Counted from the first letter of the stretch, positions 45,111 through 53,866 are shown. The stretch is DNA of 64,000 nucleotides from Alphaproteobacteria bacterium (GCA_023384135.1 JAHDXS010000001.1:1029878-1093877); one strand, 5' to 3'. The notes: generated by a model not told the origin, from the letters alone. Numbers and translations: made by a program.

Positions 45111-46460
45111 ATGGCGGACGAAGATCAACAGCAGGGCCAGACGGTCACCGCTCCCACGGAGCGGCTTGTCGATATCTTGGCACAGATGCGCGAAGCCCGC
45201 CGGGCCTATGACTCGTCCGAGATGAACGTAGACGACTATTTCAACCGCATCATCGAACTCGACCAAAAACTCACCCTGCGGCTGGCCGACAATTTCAACC
45301 TCCGCTCGGGCATCCGCACCGCCCTGCCCGAAAGCCAGCGCACAGAGGAATTCCGCCAGAACCTGACCCGCCCGCTGACCCGCCGCCTCCCCGCTGAAGA
45401 CGCGGAACAGGCCTTCATCGACCGTATCCGCCGCCGCTCCGACGCCCCGCCCGACTTCTTCAAGGAAGAAAACGAGGACGCCAGTGGCCGGATCATCCTC
45501 CAGCGCTATCTCGAAGGACACCCCCAGCTGTCCGGCCTGACCTATGAGGACGCAGTAGCAATCGTCAGCGACGAGATGCCCGAAGAAGAGTTCGAACGCA
45601 AATACGGCAGCATAGACATAACAATTGTGAGCACGGCCGTCGTGGCTGTGCTTCAAACGAATAAAGACCGCCTGACCGCCGAATATCCCGACATCCAGTC
45701 TCAATTGACCGAAGAGACCGTGGATGATTTTACGGAAAATCTGATGACCAGCGTGACCGAAGACGCTGAATTTCTGGCATGGGAGGAACAAAAAAGAGCG
45801 CAGATTCTAAGCGCCATTACCCGCGACCGCGATCTGATGCGCGATATCGCTGCGCTCAAACCCCTGCTCGAATGCACTGACGAACGGGATTTCCTTCGCC
45901 AGCACCGCCTGCGCGAAAGCATCGCCGAGGATATGGCGTCAATCTACCGCCGGGTCTATGACGTGCACGGGCTGAACGACCGCACCGTCCTCACCACCTA
46001 CGCCCCGATAGAACGCACCAGCGATGACAGAACCATCGGCGCGGCGGGCGGTGTTCCCGGCATCCGGCGCGACGATTACGCGATCATCCGCAACACCCTC
46101 TACCGTGAATTGCTCGAAGACCCGGCCATCAGCGGCGACCGCGACGTAACCTCCGACTACCTTCAAACCGTGATGGAGGAACTCCGCCACAGCGTCGATC
46201 TGCACTATACCGACCGCCTGGTGGAGGACCGGATTCCCGAAGATCACCCGACCTTCCGCCATACGAACCTGATCCTCCTCAACAGGATCTACTACGCGGA
46301 AGAGGGTGAGGCTTATAGCCAGCAATATGTCGAGAGAACCGCCAAGGAGAGCGCCCGCCTGATTGCCGAAGATGTAATAGACGCACTCCCCCAACCTGCT
46401 GGCACGCCGCAACCCGGCCCGGCAACCCCCGACCCTGTAACTCCGCGCGGACGGCCCTGA
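45111..46460 (+). CDS. Orphan protein A of a tandem paralog pair, with an EELRH zincin-like motif
   Basis: 449 residues, no signal peptide. Its closest visible relative is the next gene. Shared blocks include DYFNRIIELDQKLTLRLA (N-terminal), QHRLRESIAEDMASIYRRVY (265-284), GGVPGIRRDDYAIIRNTLYRELL (313-335) and TVMEELRHSVDLHYTDRLV (353-371), then PEDHPTFRHTN (376-386). The strand-then-helix arrangement with EELRH (356-360) resembles the HELRH active site of some zincin peptidases, with Glu for the first His. The C-terminal tail is Pro-rich. The function is unknown; the peptidase comparison is inference. Confidence 0.7.
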   Translation: MADEDQQQGQTVTAPTERLVDILAQMREARRAYDSSEMNVDDYFNRIIELDQKLTLRLADNFNLRSGIRTALPESQRTEEFRQNLTRPLTRRLPAEDAEQAFIDRIRRRSDAPPDFFKEENEDASGRIILQRYLEGHPQLSGLTYEDAVAIVSDEMPEEEFERKYGSIDITIVSTAVVAVLQTNKDRLTAEYPDIQSQLTEETVDDFTENLMTSVTEDAEFLAWEEQKRAQILSAITRDRDLMRDIAALKPLLECTDERDFLRQHRLRESIAEDMASIYRRVYDVHGLNDRTVLTTYAPIERTSDDRTIGAAGGVPGIRRDDYAIIRNTLYRELLEDPAISGDRDVTSDYLQTVMEELRHSVDLHYTDRLVEDRIPEDHPTFRHTNLILLNRIYYAEEGEAYSQQYVERTAKESARLIAEDVIDALPQPAGTPQPGPATPDPVTPRGRP

Positions 46461-46467
46461 GGACACG

Positions 46468-47757
46468 ATGACCGAACCGACGGACACCGCCGCCCCCGAA
46501 CGCCCCGCCCCAACAAAGCTTGAGGACGTCCTCGCCGGGATGCGCACCGCCCGCACCGCGTTTCAAACCGGAACCCTCTCCGAGGCCGATTACGTGGACC
46601 GCATCCTGCAACTCGACCGCAGCCTGACGACCCGCCTCGCCGGGCAGTTCAACGCGCAATCCGGCTTCGCCGCCCTCGAAAGCGAATTCGTTGCAGCGCT
46701 TGAAGCTCGCTCGAACGCCGCCCCCGGCTTCTATGCCCCGGAAAACGAAATCCGAAGCCGCCGCGAAATCCTCGGCCGCCTGATCGAAAACCACCCCCAA
46801 CTCGCCGGAATGACCGTTGCCGACGCCGCCAGCATCGTGGACAGAACCTCGAAAGGCGAGGAAATTGATTGGAAATATGGAAACGCCGACGCACTCGTCG
46901 TCCTCTCGGCGGCCATGACGATGGTCAACCTCAACCGCGAACAGGTCGCCCGGCTCAACCCCGGTTTGAACCGCGCCCTCGATAATTCCGCCCCCACTTA
47001 CCTCAGTGATGTGATCGGCCAGCGCCTGATGGCCCGCGCCGAAACGGACGAGGAGTTCGAGGAATGGGAATCCGGAAAGCGCGATCAGGTTCTGGCCGCC
47101 ATTCGCGGGAACGAGGCGCTGATGACCGATATCGGCAGGCTGAGGCCCCTTCTCGACTCCGCGAACGAACAGGAATTTCTCGAACAACACCGCCTGCGCG
47201 AGAGCATCACCCAAAGCATGGCCGGAATTTATGCCCGCGTTTACGGCGTGCCCGAACTCGGGAATGGCAACGTGGCCACGGTCTATGCGCCCGCCGAAGC
47301 GATGCAAGAAAACGAAACCTACGGCTACGCGGGCGGCGTCCACGGCATCCGGGGCGAAGATCATGTCGTCCTGCGCACAACCCTTTACCCCGAGCTGCTC
47401 TATCGCAACCCGACCGACACGCCCCGCGCCGTGGCTGAAAAATTCCTCCTGACCGTAAACGAGGAAATGCGCCACGCTGTGGACGGCCTCTACGCCGACC
47501 GTCTGGTGAACGATACACTGCCCGAAGACCACCCGGCCTTCCGCCATACGAACATCATCTTTTTCAACCATTTCAACTACACGAACGGCGACGACACTTA
47601 CGCCCGCCAGTATCTCGAACGCACCGCCAAGGAAGCGGCGACGGAAGTGACGCTCGGACTCGTGGATCAGATCTTCCCCCAGCAGCCCCCGGCGGCGGCG
47701 GAAGGCCCGGTCGTGGAAATGCCCGGCATGACGATACAGGCCGGAGCGAAACCATGA
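46468..47757 (+). CDS. Orphan protein B of a tandem paralog pair, with an EEMRH zincin-like motif
   Basis: 429 residues, 7 bases after protein A. It is collinear with A over its whole length: DYVDRILQLDRSLTTRLAGQFN (41-62), FLEQHRLRESITQSMAGIYARVYGV (237-261), GGVHGIRGEDHVVLRTTLYPELL (289-311), TVNEEMRHAVDGLYADRLV (329-347), PEDHPAFRHTN (352-362) and YLERTAKEA (382-390). The Glu-Glu-x-Arg-His motif is kept, so the Glu is not a random loss in one copy. No signal peptide was seen. Family and function are unknown. Confidence 0.7.
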   Translation: MTEPTDTAAPERPAPTKLEDVLAGMRTARTAFQTGTLSEADYVDRILQLDRSLTTRLAGQFNAQSGFAALESEFVAALEARSNAAPGFYAPENEIRSRREILGRLIENHPQLAGMTVADAASIVDRTSKGEEIDWKYGNADALVVLSAAMTMVNLNREQVARLNPGLNRALDNSAPTYLSDVIGQRLMARAETDEEFEEWESGKRDQVLAAIRGNEALMTDIGRLRPLLDSANEQEFLEQHRLRESITQSMAGIYARVYGVPELGNGNVATVYAPAEAMQENETYGYAGGVHGIRGEDHVVLRTTLYPELLYRNPTDTPRAVAEKFLLTVNEEMRHAVDGLYADRLVNDTLPEDHPAFRHTNIIFFNHFNYTNGDDTYARQYLERTAKEAATEVTLGLVDQIFPQQPPAAAEGPVVEMPGMTIQAGAKP

Positions 47758-47842
47758 CCGGAAACGGCGGAAAAATGGGCCTGACAATGAATTTCTTGGC
47801 AAGCCTCGGCCAACCGCCCTATAATGGCCTTAACAAATAAGA

Positions 47843-48412
47843 ATGCGGGATATGGGTATCCAACTGGGAAAAAAGATTAACGGCGGCGGCACCGGGGCGA
47901 TCCATGAAGGCCCGGACGATACCGTTTACAAGATCACCACGGGCGACCCGATGGCGAACCGCGATCTCATGCGCGAATTCATGCTGCTCTCGAAGGTGGA
48001 CAAGGTGCCCGGCCTTAACGTCCAACAGGCGCTGGACGCCGGGCAGGACGAACAAGGGCGCTGTTACATCCAGTTCCGCAAGATACACGGCGAAAGCCTC
48101 GGCGACCTTATGCAGCGCAACGCCCTGTCTCAGGACGACGTAAGGTCCATACGCTTACAAACCCGCGAGATTTTTGAGGGACTGGCCGAAAACGGCCTCT
48201 ATCACGGCGATGCGAAAGCAATCAGCAACTATATGATCACGCGCGGCCCGCAAGGCCCTAAGGTCACCCTCGTCGATTTCGTCGATGGCGGCACCGACCC
48301 GACGGGCAACACCGCCCGCGAGGAATGGAAATCGATTGACGCGATCCTCAGACGTCTACTCAAAGACCCCGGCGAGGATCTTGACGCCGACCTCGAATGG
48401 TCCCCTGCTTAA
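47843..48412 (+). CDS. Minimal protein-kinase-fold protein with intact catalytic residues
   Basis: 189 residues. It has a Gly-rich loop (NGGGTGAIHEG, 13-23), a nucleotide Lys (K30 in VYKI) and a helix-C Glu (E45). A catalytic loop HGDAKAISNYMI follows (D123, K125, N129), as does a metal Asp (D145 in LVDF). This is the RIO/Kdo-kinase/aminoglycoside-phosphotransferase style. It ends soon after, so the C-lobe is very small. It follows the two EExRH paralogs on the same strand. Its substrate (protein, sugar or small molecule) is unknown. Confidence 0.78.
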   Translation: MRDMGIQLGKKINGGGTGAIHEGPDDTVYKITTGDPMANRDLMREFMLLSKVDKVPGLNVQQALDAGQDEQGRCYIQFRKIHGESLGDLMQRNALSQDDVRSIRLQTREIFEGLAENGLYHGDAKAISNYMITRGPQGPKVTLVDFVDGGTDPTGNTAREEWKSIDAILRRLLKDPGEDLDADLEWSPA

Positions 48413-48430
48413 ATCTCCCCCGCTTACCGC

Positions 48431-48459
48431 AAAAAAAGAGGCCCTGACCGGGCCCCTCT
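48431..48459 (-). terminator. Terminator of the EF-hand/sigma/anti-sigma/sensor operon
   Basis: On the minus strand a GAGGGGCCC...GGGCCTC hairpin with a small bulge is followed by seven T. It lies just past the last gene of the operon. Confidence 0.75.
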
Positions 48460-48484
48460 CAAGAAGGTGTAAACTGAAAATCCG

Positions 48485-49033
48485 TCATTCAACAGGCGGA
48501 GGCGGAGGCGGGAAACCGTCCGCGCCCGGTCCCGGCGGAGGCTGTTCGGGTTTGCCCTCGGGGCCGGACTTCAGCCAGTCGCCGTCTTTCTTATGATGCG
48601 GCTTGCCCGGCGGCTTGCCGAAACCCTGAATTAAACGGATGAACTTGTCGGCGAACCGCGCCTTGTCTTCCTGCGGTAGGGCCAGCACGATCTTCTTCAG
48701 CGTCGAAAAACGGCGCTCCGTAACCTTGGCGACAGAGTCCTTGACCTTGCCGGAAGCCTGATCGAAAGAAGCCTCGTTGAAATCGGGCACACTGACCGCC
48801 GCAACGAACTCTTCCTTCGCCGCTTTCATCTCCCGCATCATGGCCTTGAATTCGTCGCGCCCCTCGGCAAGAGTCGTCCGCACGATCTCCGCGCCCTTGA
48901 GGGACAAGCCCTCCTCGAACTGCGCCGACCAGGAGCCTTGAGGCTTGCGGTAATGATGCCCCAGCGCCATCCCAGCAACGAGAAGGTTTGCGATGATCGA
49001 AAGCGTAAAGATGATCTTCATCGTCCGGCTCAT
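48485..49033 (-). CDS. Periplasmic heavy-metal sensor (CnrX-like)
   Basis: 182 residues. One N-terminal membrane helix (about 5-25) is followed by a helical periplasmic domain (GAEIVRTTLAEGRDEFKAMMREMKAAKEEFVAAV...) like the CnrX/ZraP-type metal-sensing fold, and a His/Lys/Pro-rich tail (PGKPHHKKDG...GFPPPPPPVE). CnrX restrains its anti-sigma factor until metal binds. It overlaps the anti-sigma gene by 4 bases (TCATGA as seen on the + strand). Confidence 0.82.
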   Translation of the reverse strand: MSRTMKIIFTLSIIANLLVAGMALGHHYRKPQGSWSAQFEEGLSLKGAEIVRTTLAEGRDEFKAMMREMKAAKEEFVAAVSVPDFNEASFDQASGKVKDSVAKVTERRFSTLKKIVLALPQEDKARFADKFIRLIQGFGKPPGKPHHKKDGDWLKSGPEGKPEQPPPGPGADGFPPPPPPVE

Positions 49034-49386
49034 GACAGCCCCTCCATATCCATCGCGTCAAGAACGACCACGCCGAACGGCGCGTCTTCTTCCTCGGATC
49101 CGAACGCGCCGCCATCCAGCCCATAACCACCGGCCACGACGCCGAGCAGAAGAACCATGCTCATGACCAGAGCGGGCTGCGGCAATGCAAAGCCCTCAGC
49201 GAAATCGGCCCACCACTCGCGCAAACCGCCAAGCAGACCGCCCGAGCCTGCCTTATGACCGGAGCCCCCGCGGGCCGCATTGTCTTGTGTATGCCGGGCC
49301 GCCTCCGCGATAATCCGCGCCGCGAGATCGCCCCGTGGCTCGGGAATTGGCCTGCGGCTCAAAATTGCGTCAATATCTTCGCCCAT
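49030..49386 (-). CDS. Anti-sigma factor-like single-pass membrane protein
   Basis: About 118 residues from the ATG at 49386, which has GAGGGG six bases upstream; two earlier ATGs (49404, 49422) overlap the sigma gene. The N-terminal cytoplasmic part (MGEDIDAILSRRPIPEPRGDLAARIIAEAARH) would bind the sigma factor. One membrane helix follows (ALVMSMVLLLGVVAGGYGL) and then a short acidic periplasmic tail. There is no zinc-binding HxxxCxxC, so it resembles CnrY rather than ZAS-type factors. The call rests on position between sigma and sensor. Confidence 0.75.
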   Translation of the reverse strand: MGEDIDAILSRRPIPEPRGDLAARIIAEAARHTQDNAARGGSGHKAGSGGLLGGLREWWADFAEGFALPQPALVMSMVLLLGVVAGGYGLDGGAFGSEEEDAPFGVVVLDAMDMEGLS

Positions 49387-49396
49387 GTTTTGCCCC

Positions 49397-49978
49397 TCAT
49401 CCATACTTCTTATGTTGCACATCGTACCCTTTACGCCCCAATTCCTCGCGCAGCGCGGCCTTCGCCCGCATCAGCAGCGATTCCAGCGCCTTGACGCCCA
49501 CGCCCAGAATATCGGCGGCCTCCTTGTTGCTCAGCCCCTCGTAAAAACACAGATTCAGAGCCGCCTTCTGCCGCTCCGGCAAATTCTGGATCGCGCCCTC
49601 AAGGCTCGTTTGCAGTTGCCCTTCCTCAAGAATGTCCAGCGCGTCCGGCTTGTCATCGCCCAGAGTTTCCGGAATCTCGGTTTGTGGACGCTTGCGGCGC
49701 ATATGATCAAGCGCCTGATTGGTCACCACCCGATAGAACCACGTGGAAAATTTCGCTCCGGCATCGGGGTTCCAGCTATGCGGGTTTTTCCAGAGCTTCA
49801 CAAATGCCTCCTGCACGATATCCTCGGCCTCCTCCTGATGTCCGCACATCCTGTACGCGGCGGCGAAAAACATCCGCGAATGTCGGCGAACAAGGTGCGC
49901 GAAAGCCTCATGGTCTCCCGCACAGATACGGGCCATCAGGCTTTCGTCGCTCAAATTTACATCCGGTTCGCCCGCCAT
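49397..49978 (-). CDS. ECF-type RNA polymerase sigma factor
   Basis: About 193 residues from ATG 49978 (a TTG at 49996 is in frame). Region 2 (AAAYRMCGHQEEAEDIVQEAFVKLWKNP) and region 4 (LPERQKAALNLCFYEGLSNKEAADILGVGVKALESLLMRAKAALREEL) are clear, and there is no region 1 or 3. It directs polymerase to stress promoters, held by the anti-sigma factor encoded next. It lies 34 bases after the EF-hand gene on the same strand. Confidence 0.93.
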   Translation of the reverse strand: MAGEPDVNLSDESLMARICAGDHEAFAHLVRRHSRMFFAAAYRMCGHQEEAEDIVQEAFVKLWKNPHSWNPDAGAKFSTWFYRVVTNQALDHMRRKRPQTEIPETLGDDKPDALDILEEGQLQTSLEGAIQNLPERQKAALNLCFYEGLSNKEAADILGVGVKALESLLMRAKAALREELGRKGYDVQHKKYG

Positions 49979-50012
49979 AGAGCGTGCCACCTTCAAGTTT
50001 TACAGATGACGA

Positions 50013-50408
50013 TTAATCGTCGGTCTTGTCGTCGTCATCGTCTCCCGGACCATCGTCGTCATCGGAGCCTTTGTCGTCGTCAGAACCGGCCTTGGCCTTT
50101 TCTTCCTTCTTCTTTTTCCATTCGGCCTTTTTGGCTTCCATATGGGCCTTGGCTTCGTCTTTTGTCACCTTGCCGTCTTTGTCGCCATCCATGGCATCAA
50201 AGCGCGCGGCACCGGCTTTGTCGAACTCCTCCTTGGAGATCGCGCCGTCACCGTCGAGGTCGTCTTTCTCGAACATTTTATCCATCATCTTGCCGTGATG
50301 GCCGCCCTTTTTGTGTTTATGGCCGCCATCATCACCGTGATCGCCCGCCAAAACGGGAGAAGCGGCGAAAGCAAGCCCCAAAGCACTGAGAACAAGATAT
50401 TTTTTCAT
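50013..50408 (-). CDS. Secreted EF-hand protein with His-rich and Asp-rich ends
   Basis: 131 residues. The signal peptide ends in PVLAGD (about residue 21). A His/Gly/Lys stretch (HGDDGGHKHKKGGHHGK) may bind metal. Two EF-hands follow: DLDGDGAISKEEF and DGDKDGKVTKDEA. The tail is almost wholly Asp/Gly/Ser/Lys. It is a likely periplasmic calcium or metal binder. It appears to be the first gene of the operon with the ECF sigma factor, so it could be either a target or the first step of metal sensing. Confidence 0.88.
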   Translation of the reverse strand: MKKYLVLSALGLAFAASPVLAGDHGDDGGHKHKKGGHHGKMMDKMFEKDDLDGDGAISKEEFDKAGAARFDAMDGDKDGKVTKDEAKAHMEAKKAEWKKKKEEKAKAGSDDDKGSDDDDGPGDDDDDKTDD

Positions 50409-50557
50409 AAGTCAGACCCTTTCTAGTGACTGTTAATTACAGGTAATACGGGCGGCCAGACAAAACCCTGCGAAAAAAGGCGGCCCGATGCCCGACATAA
50501 TACACGAAAAGCGCACCCAGGGCGCAAGAAGCTGATAAAAATACGAAAAACAGCGGA

Positions 50558-51868
50558 TTATCCGTTGTTTCGAAGGTCGATCACGATCCGCGTGATCCCA
50601 GCCTTGTCGGTGCCCAGCGATGCCGCCTGAAGCAGCTTGGTATCCTTCTTGAGGTCCAGAAGCACCTGCGTGCCGCCGCCGGGCAACCGCTCGACGCGGA
50701 ACCCGCGCACAACGGAAAGCTCATGAAACGCCACGCCATCCCCTGCCGCCCAGTCCGCCCCCTCAAGATCGACACGGACCAGTTTTTGGCCGTTATCCAG
50801 ATGCGCCTCGAACCGCACATCGCCCCGCACCTCGAACACGACGCGCGTCCGCCCGGAATCCTCGCCGCTGCGCATCCTCACAATCCGCCCCGCCTCCGCG
50901 GAAATAAGCTCGTCCGCATCCTCCCGTAAGGGTTTGAGCTTCACGGGCATAAAGGTAGGCTTCGGCCTCAACGCTTGAGTGTTGAGCGGGGGCGCGGCCT
51001 CCAACTTTGGCGGCGGAGGCTTGCGTCCGGGCAAAACCGGCGCGGAAACCGCCCCCGGTTGCGCCCCCCCAGCGGCGGGCTCAATCTGTGCGACAGCCTG
51101 GCGCAACACTGCAGGCTTACGCCCCGGAATAACCAGCGGCCCCGCAGATAAACCCTCGCTCAAAGCCACCTCAGCGGGAGTCTCAGCGGCGGCAGGCGGA
51201 GAGAGAACCGGCCCACCCGCAGGAGAAACAGCATACGCTTCGGTAACCGCCGGAGCCGGCACAGCGACCTGCGCCACTTCGACCTCTGGCGCGGAAAACT
51301 CTTTGACTTCAGGCAGAGGCATGGGTGTCCGGGCGACAGGCCCTTCGCGCACATCTCCTTTCTGGATCTTCAGAACACGGAACGTCTTGTCCTTATCTTG
51401 CGCGATATCCGGATCAAAATGCGGCGCCAGATCCGCAGACTTCGTCTTTCGCCCCGTATCTACGCCGCTGCGGGCCTTCAAATGCTCCGCTGCCGGGTCG
51501 TAATCCTGCGACTGCTCAACGATATTCATGTTCCCTTCGGCTTCCAGCAAGGCTTCCGGTGAAATCTTGGCTTTGCTTTTGCGGTCAAGGATCGTACTGA
51601 CTTCCGCGATAACATCTTTCGAAGACTGTGCGGCAGGCTGGCCCTGACTGGTCGGTTTGGAAGACGGTTTTGAAACGGATGCGGCAGCAGGTGGCTCAGC
51701 ATCAGCACTCTCAGCCGGACTCGCTGCAGGCCGACCGATCGCCTTGGCAAAACGCGGATCAAGCGTCAGAGAGGTTGTCTGGCAAGCTGTCAGGAAAAAA
51801 GAACAAAGGGACAAACCGAAAAACAGCGTCCGCGAAAAACAGAATCGAACAGGCGGCGTCGCGCGCAT
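50558..51868 (-). CDS. Lipoprotein with a C-terminal AMIN-like domain
   Basis: 436 residues. The signal peptide ends LTAC (Cys29). A long low-complexity Ala/Pro/Ser/Glu-rich middle (about 35-310) holds repeats of the type VIPGRKPAVL and VLPGRKPPPP. The C-terminal ~110 residues (IVRMRSGEDSGRTRVVFEVRGDVRFEAHLDNGQKLVRVDLEG...ITRIVIDLR) look like an AMIN domain, which binds peptidoglycan or targets amidases and secretins. No amidase domain is attached. It is divergent from the membrane protein at 52046. Confidence 0.75.
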   Translation of the reverse strand: MRATPPVRFCFSRTLFFGLSLCSFFLTACQTTSLTLDPRFAKAIGRPAASPAESADAEPPAAASVSKPSSKPTSQGQPAAQSSKDVIAEVSTILDRKSKAKISPEALLEAEGNMNIVEQSQDYDPAAEHLKARSGVDTGRKTKSADLAPHFDPDIAQDKDKTFRVLKIQKGDVREGPVARTPMPLPEVKEFSAPEVEVAQVAVPAPAVTEAYAVSPAGGPVLSPPAAAETPAEVALSEGLSAGPLVIPGRKPAVLRQAVAQIEPAAGGAQPGAVSAPVLPGRKPPPPKLEAAPPLNTQALRPKPTFMPVKLKPLREDADELISAEAGRIVRMRSGEDSGRTRVVFEVRGDVRFEAHLDNGQKLVRVDLEGADWAAGDGVAFHELSVVRGFRVERLPGGGTQVLLDLKKDTKLLQAASLGTDKAGITRIVIDLRNNG

Positions 51869-52045
51869 TATCTCTAAGCAGTAAGTGTATGTGTGTCTTA
51901 AAGCTTAAAAACGCCTGCCCTAACCGTCAATCCACAGACTCCGTCTTCAGGGCTCTTATCCACACCCCTGTGCGAAAGAACAAAAAACGACCGCTTTAAA
52001 AAATTAGCGCTCCCGTTCCCGGTAAACTGCGATTAAATTGTCCTC

Positions 52046-52630
52046 ATGACCGTAGCCAAACTTCTGATCCCGAGAGACGAATGGAAACGATGCCTCACCG
52101 GCGCGCTGGAAATAGCCTGCCTTCTGGAAAAAGGCGTCACGCGCTTCTCCAATACGCTGGAAGAGACCTTGCGCTCCTTCTGGATCGTCCTGATCGGTTT
52201 TTCCTTGAACTGCAGCGCGATGCTCCTTTTGCGCGGGGAAAATGAAAAACTATCCTCGCTGCCCGTGCACACCATGATTTACAACGACGCCCAGCGCATC
52301 GTGTTCTTCAATATCTTCCAGGTTCTATTGCTCTACCTCTTGTGCAAGTGGTGGAACCGTCTGGAACACTTCCCACGCCTGATAACAGGCATAAACTGGC
52401 TGCAAATCATCCCGCTTTTTGTCCTGACGCCGCTTCACCTGATGGTCTGGACAGGGCTTCACGCTATCGCAGACGCCGGCATGCTTGAACTGATCTTTGT
52501 CTGTTATTTTCTCTGCGCTATGGCCTTTTTCATAGGACGCACCCTCAAAATTCCACTGGTCATCGCCGGATACGCCATACTGATGATGTTCATGATCGAC
52601 TACATCAGCCTCATGGCGCTTCTTAATTAG
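52046..52630 (+). CDS. Multi-pass membrane protein of unknown function
   Basis: 194 residues with about four membrane segments (48-62, 90-102, 115-140, 145-190). The first ~40 residues are soluble (IPRDEWKRCLTGALEIACLLEKGVTRFSNTLEETLRSFW). The layout resembles a Yip1-like or similar small membrane domain, but I do not recognise a family. It converges with the downstream transferase and overlaps it by 8 bases. Confidence 0.75.
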   Translation: MTVAKLLIPRDEWKRCLTGALEIACLLEKGVTRFSNTLEETLRSFWIVLIGFSLNCSAMLLLRGENEKLSSLPVHTMIYNDAQRIVFFNIFQVLLLYLLCKWWNRLEHFPRLITGINWLQIIPLFVLTPLHLMVWTGLHAIADAGMLELIFVCYFLCAMAFFIGRTLKIPLVIAGYAILMMFMIDYISLMALLN

Positions 52631-53711
52631 GCGGACCGAACATCCGCCGCGCCCGGCTCAAAATGCGCACGTATCGCTTCGGCCTGTATGAAAGCGCCAT
52701 ATGCCCCAGCAGCGCGGCGATCCAGAGATAGGCCAGAACATACTGCGGAATCCCCGCAAGACTGCCCAGATACCCGAACGCGCCCATCGCCGCGACGATC
52801 AGCAAAATCGCCGCCGTGGTCTGCCCCGGCGAAAACCCGGCATCAAGAAAATGGTGATGCAGATGGCCCCGGTCGGCGCTGAACGGGTGCTTGCCCTCTT
52901 TCACCCGGCGGTAAAACTGCGCACATTCGTCAAAGACCGGCAACCCGATGATCCACGCCACGGAAATCGGCACCATGACAGGCCCCCGGTAATCCGCGAT
53001 CTTTATGGCATACCAGCCCATCAGCAAACCAAGGCATAGACTCCCGGAATCGCCCAGAAAAACGGCGGCCCTCTTGCGCAAAGGCGTACGCATATTATGC
53101 GCCAGAAACCCGAGCAACGCCCCGGCGAAGATCATAAGCCCCGGCAGCAAAACCAGATTATCTTTTAAAACGCACGCCAGAATAAACCAGAAAAACGCCA
53201 GAAAGCCGATCCCGCCCGCCAAACCGTCCACCCCGTCGATGAGGTTCATCCCGTTGATGAACAGAACCATCGCGATGATGGAAAACGGGATGCCGAAAAT
53301 ATCGAGCCAGATCCCCCCGAACCCGAACAAATTACCCAACGTGGCGATCTGCGCCCCGCCGGGAATAACCACAACGCACGCCGCGACGACCTGCGCGCCG
53401 AACTTGATCCACGGTTTGATGGGTTTGTAATCGTCCGCCGCTCCGACCGCGAGCAACAACGCCAGAGCTTGCAGCAAGGGCCAGTGCGCCCCGCCCGCAA
53501 AACCGGAAAAGACGAAAACGACGGCAAAAACCGGAATAACAATCAGCCCGCCGATCGGCGGCACAGCGCGGTCATGGATCTTGCGCCCGCCGGGCGCGTC
53601 GATAAACCCCGAACGCGCGGCCAGACGGATGGCCGGAACCATCCCGACCGCGACAAGGACGAAAGCTAAAGAGGCCGCAATTAACGAAGAATATAAAATG
53701 GTGTCGCCCAT
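52623..53711 (-). CDS. Polyprenyl-phosphate GlcNAc-1-phosphate transferase family (WecA/MraY-like)
   Basis: 362 residues, about ten membrane helices. It would transfer a sugar-1-phosphate from UDP-sugar to undecaprenyl phosphate, starting a surface glycan. The family motifs are present: GAADDYKPIKPWIKFGAQ (catalytic Asp pair), NGMNLIDGVDGLAGG, FLGDSGSLCLGLLMG and the late cytoplasmic His loop DRGHLHHHFLDAG. MraY normally sits among mur genes; this isolated copy fits WecA/RgpG. The sugar cannot be named. Confidence 0.9.
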   Translation of the reverse strand: MGDTILYSSLIAASLAFVLVAVGMVPAIRLAARSGFIDAPGGRKIHDRAVPPIGGLIVIPVFAVVFVFSGFAGGAHWPLLQALALLLAVGAADDYKPIKPWIKFGAQVVAACVVVIPGGAQIATLGNLFGFGGIWLDIFGIPFSIIAMVLFINGMNLIDGVDGLAGGIGFLAFFWFILACVLKDNLVLLPGLMIFAGALLGFLAHNMRTPLRKRAAVFLGDSGSLCLGLLMGWYAIKIADYRGPVMVPISVAWIIGLPVFDECAQFYRRVKEGKHPFSADRGHLHHHFLDAGFSPGQTTAAILLIVAAMGAFGYLGSLAGIPQYVLAYLWIAALLGHMALSYRPKRYVRILSRARRMFGPPN

Positions 53712-53866
53712 CCCCGGTCCAAAACAAGCCTTTAAGGTTTTTGGCGGGGGAAGGTTAGCACAGGAAGAATGGTCTCGCGTGTTTAAAGTTTGCAGGATAA
53801 GAATTTAATCCAAAGCCAATCGCTCCGAATACAGACGATCCGGAGCCAAACCGCCCAAATACACGA

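Noticed and set aside
46279-47802. 507-codon minus-strand frame opposite paralog B
   Set aside because: The plus-strand frame is conserved with its tandem paralog; the minus frame is Gly/Arg/Phe-rich and extends across gene ends.
51928-51964. A perfect DnaA box TTATCCACA (51956-51964) and a near match CAATCCACA (51928-51936)
   Set aside because: One perfect 9-mer is expected by chance in a window this size. There is no DnaA gene, box cluster or AT-rich unwinding region, so an origin is not supported.
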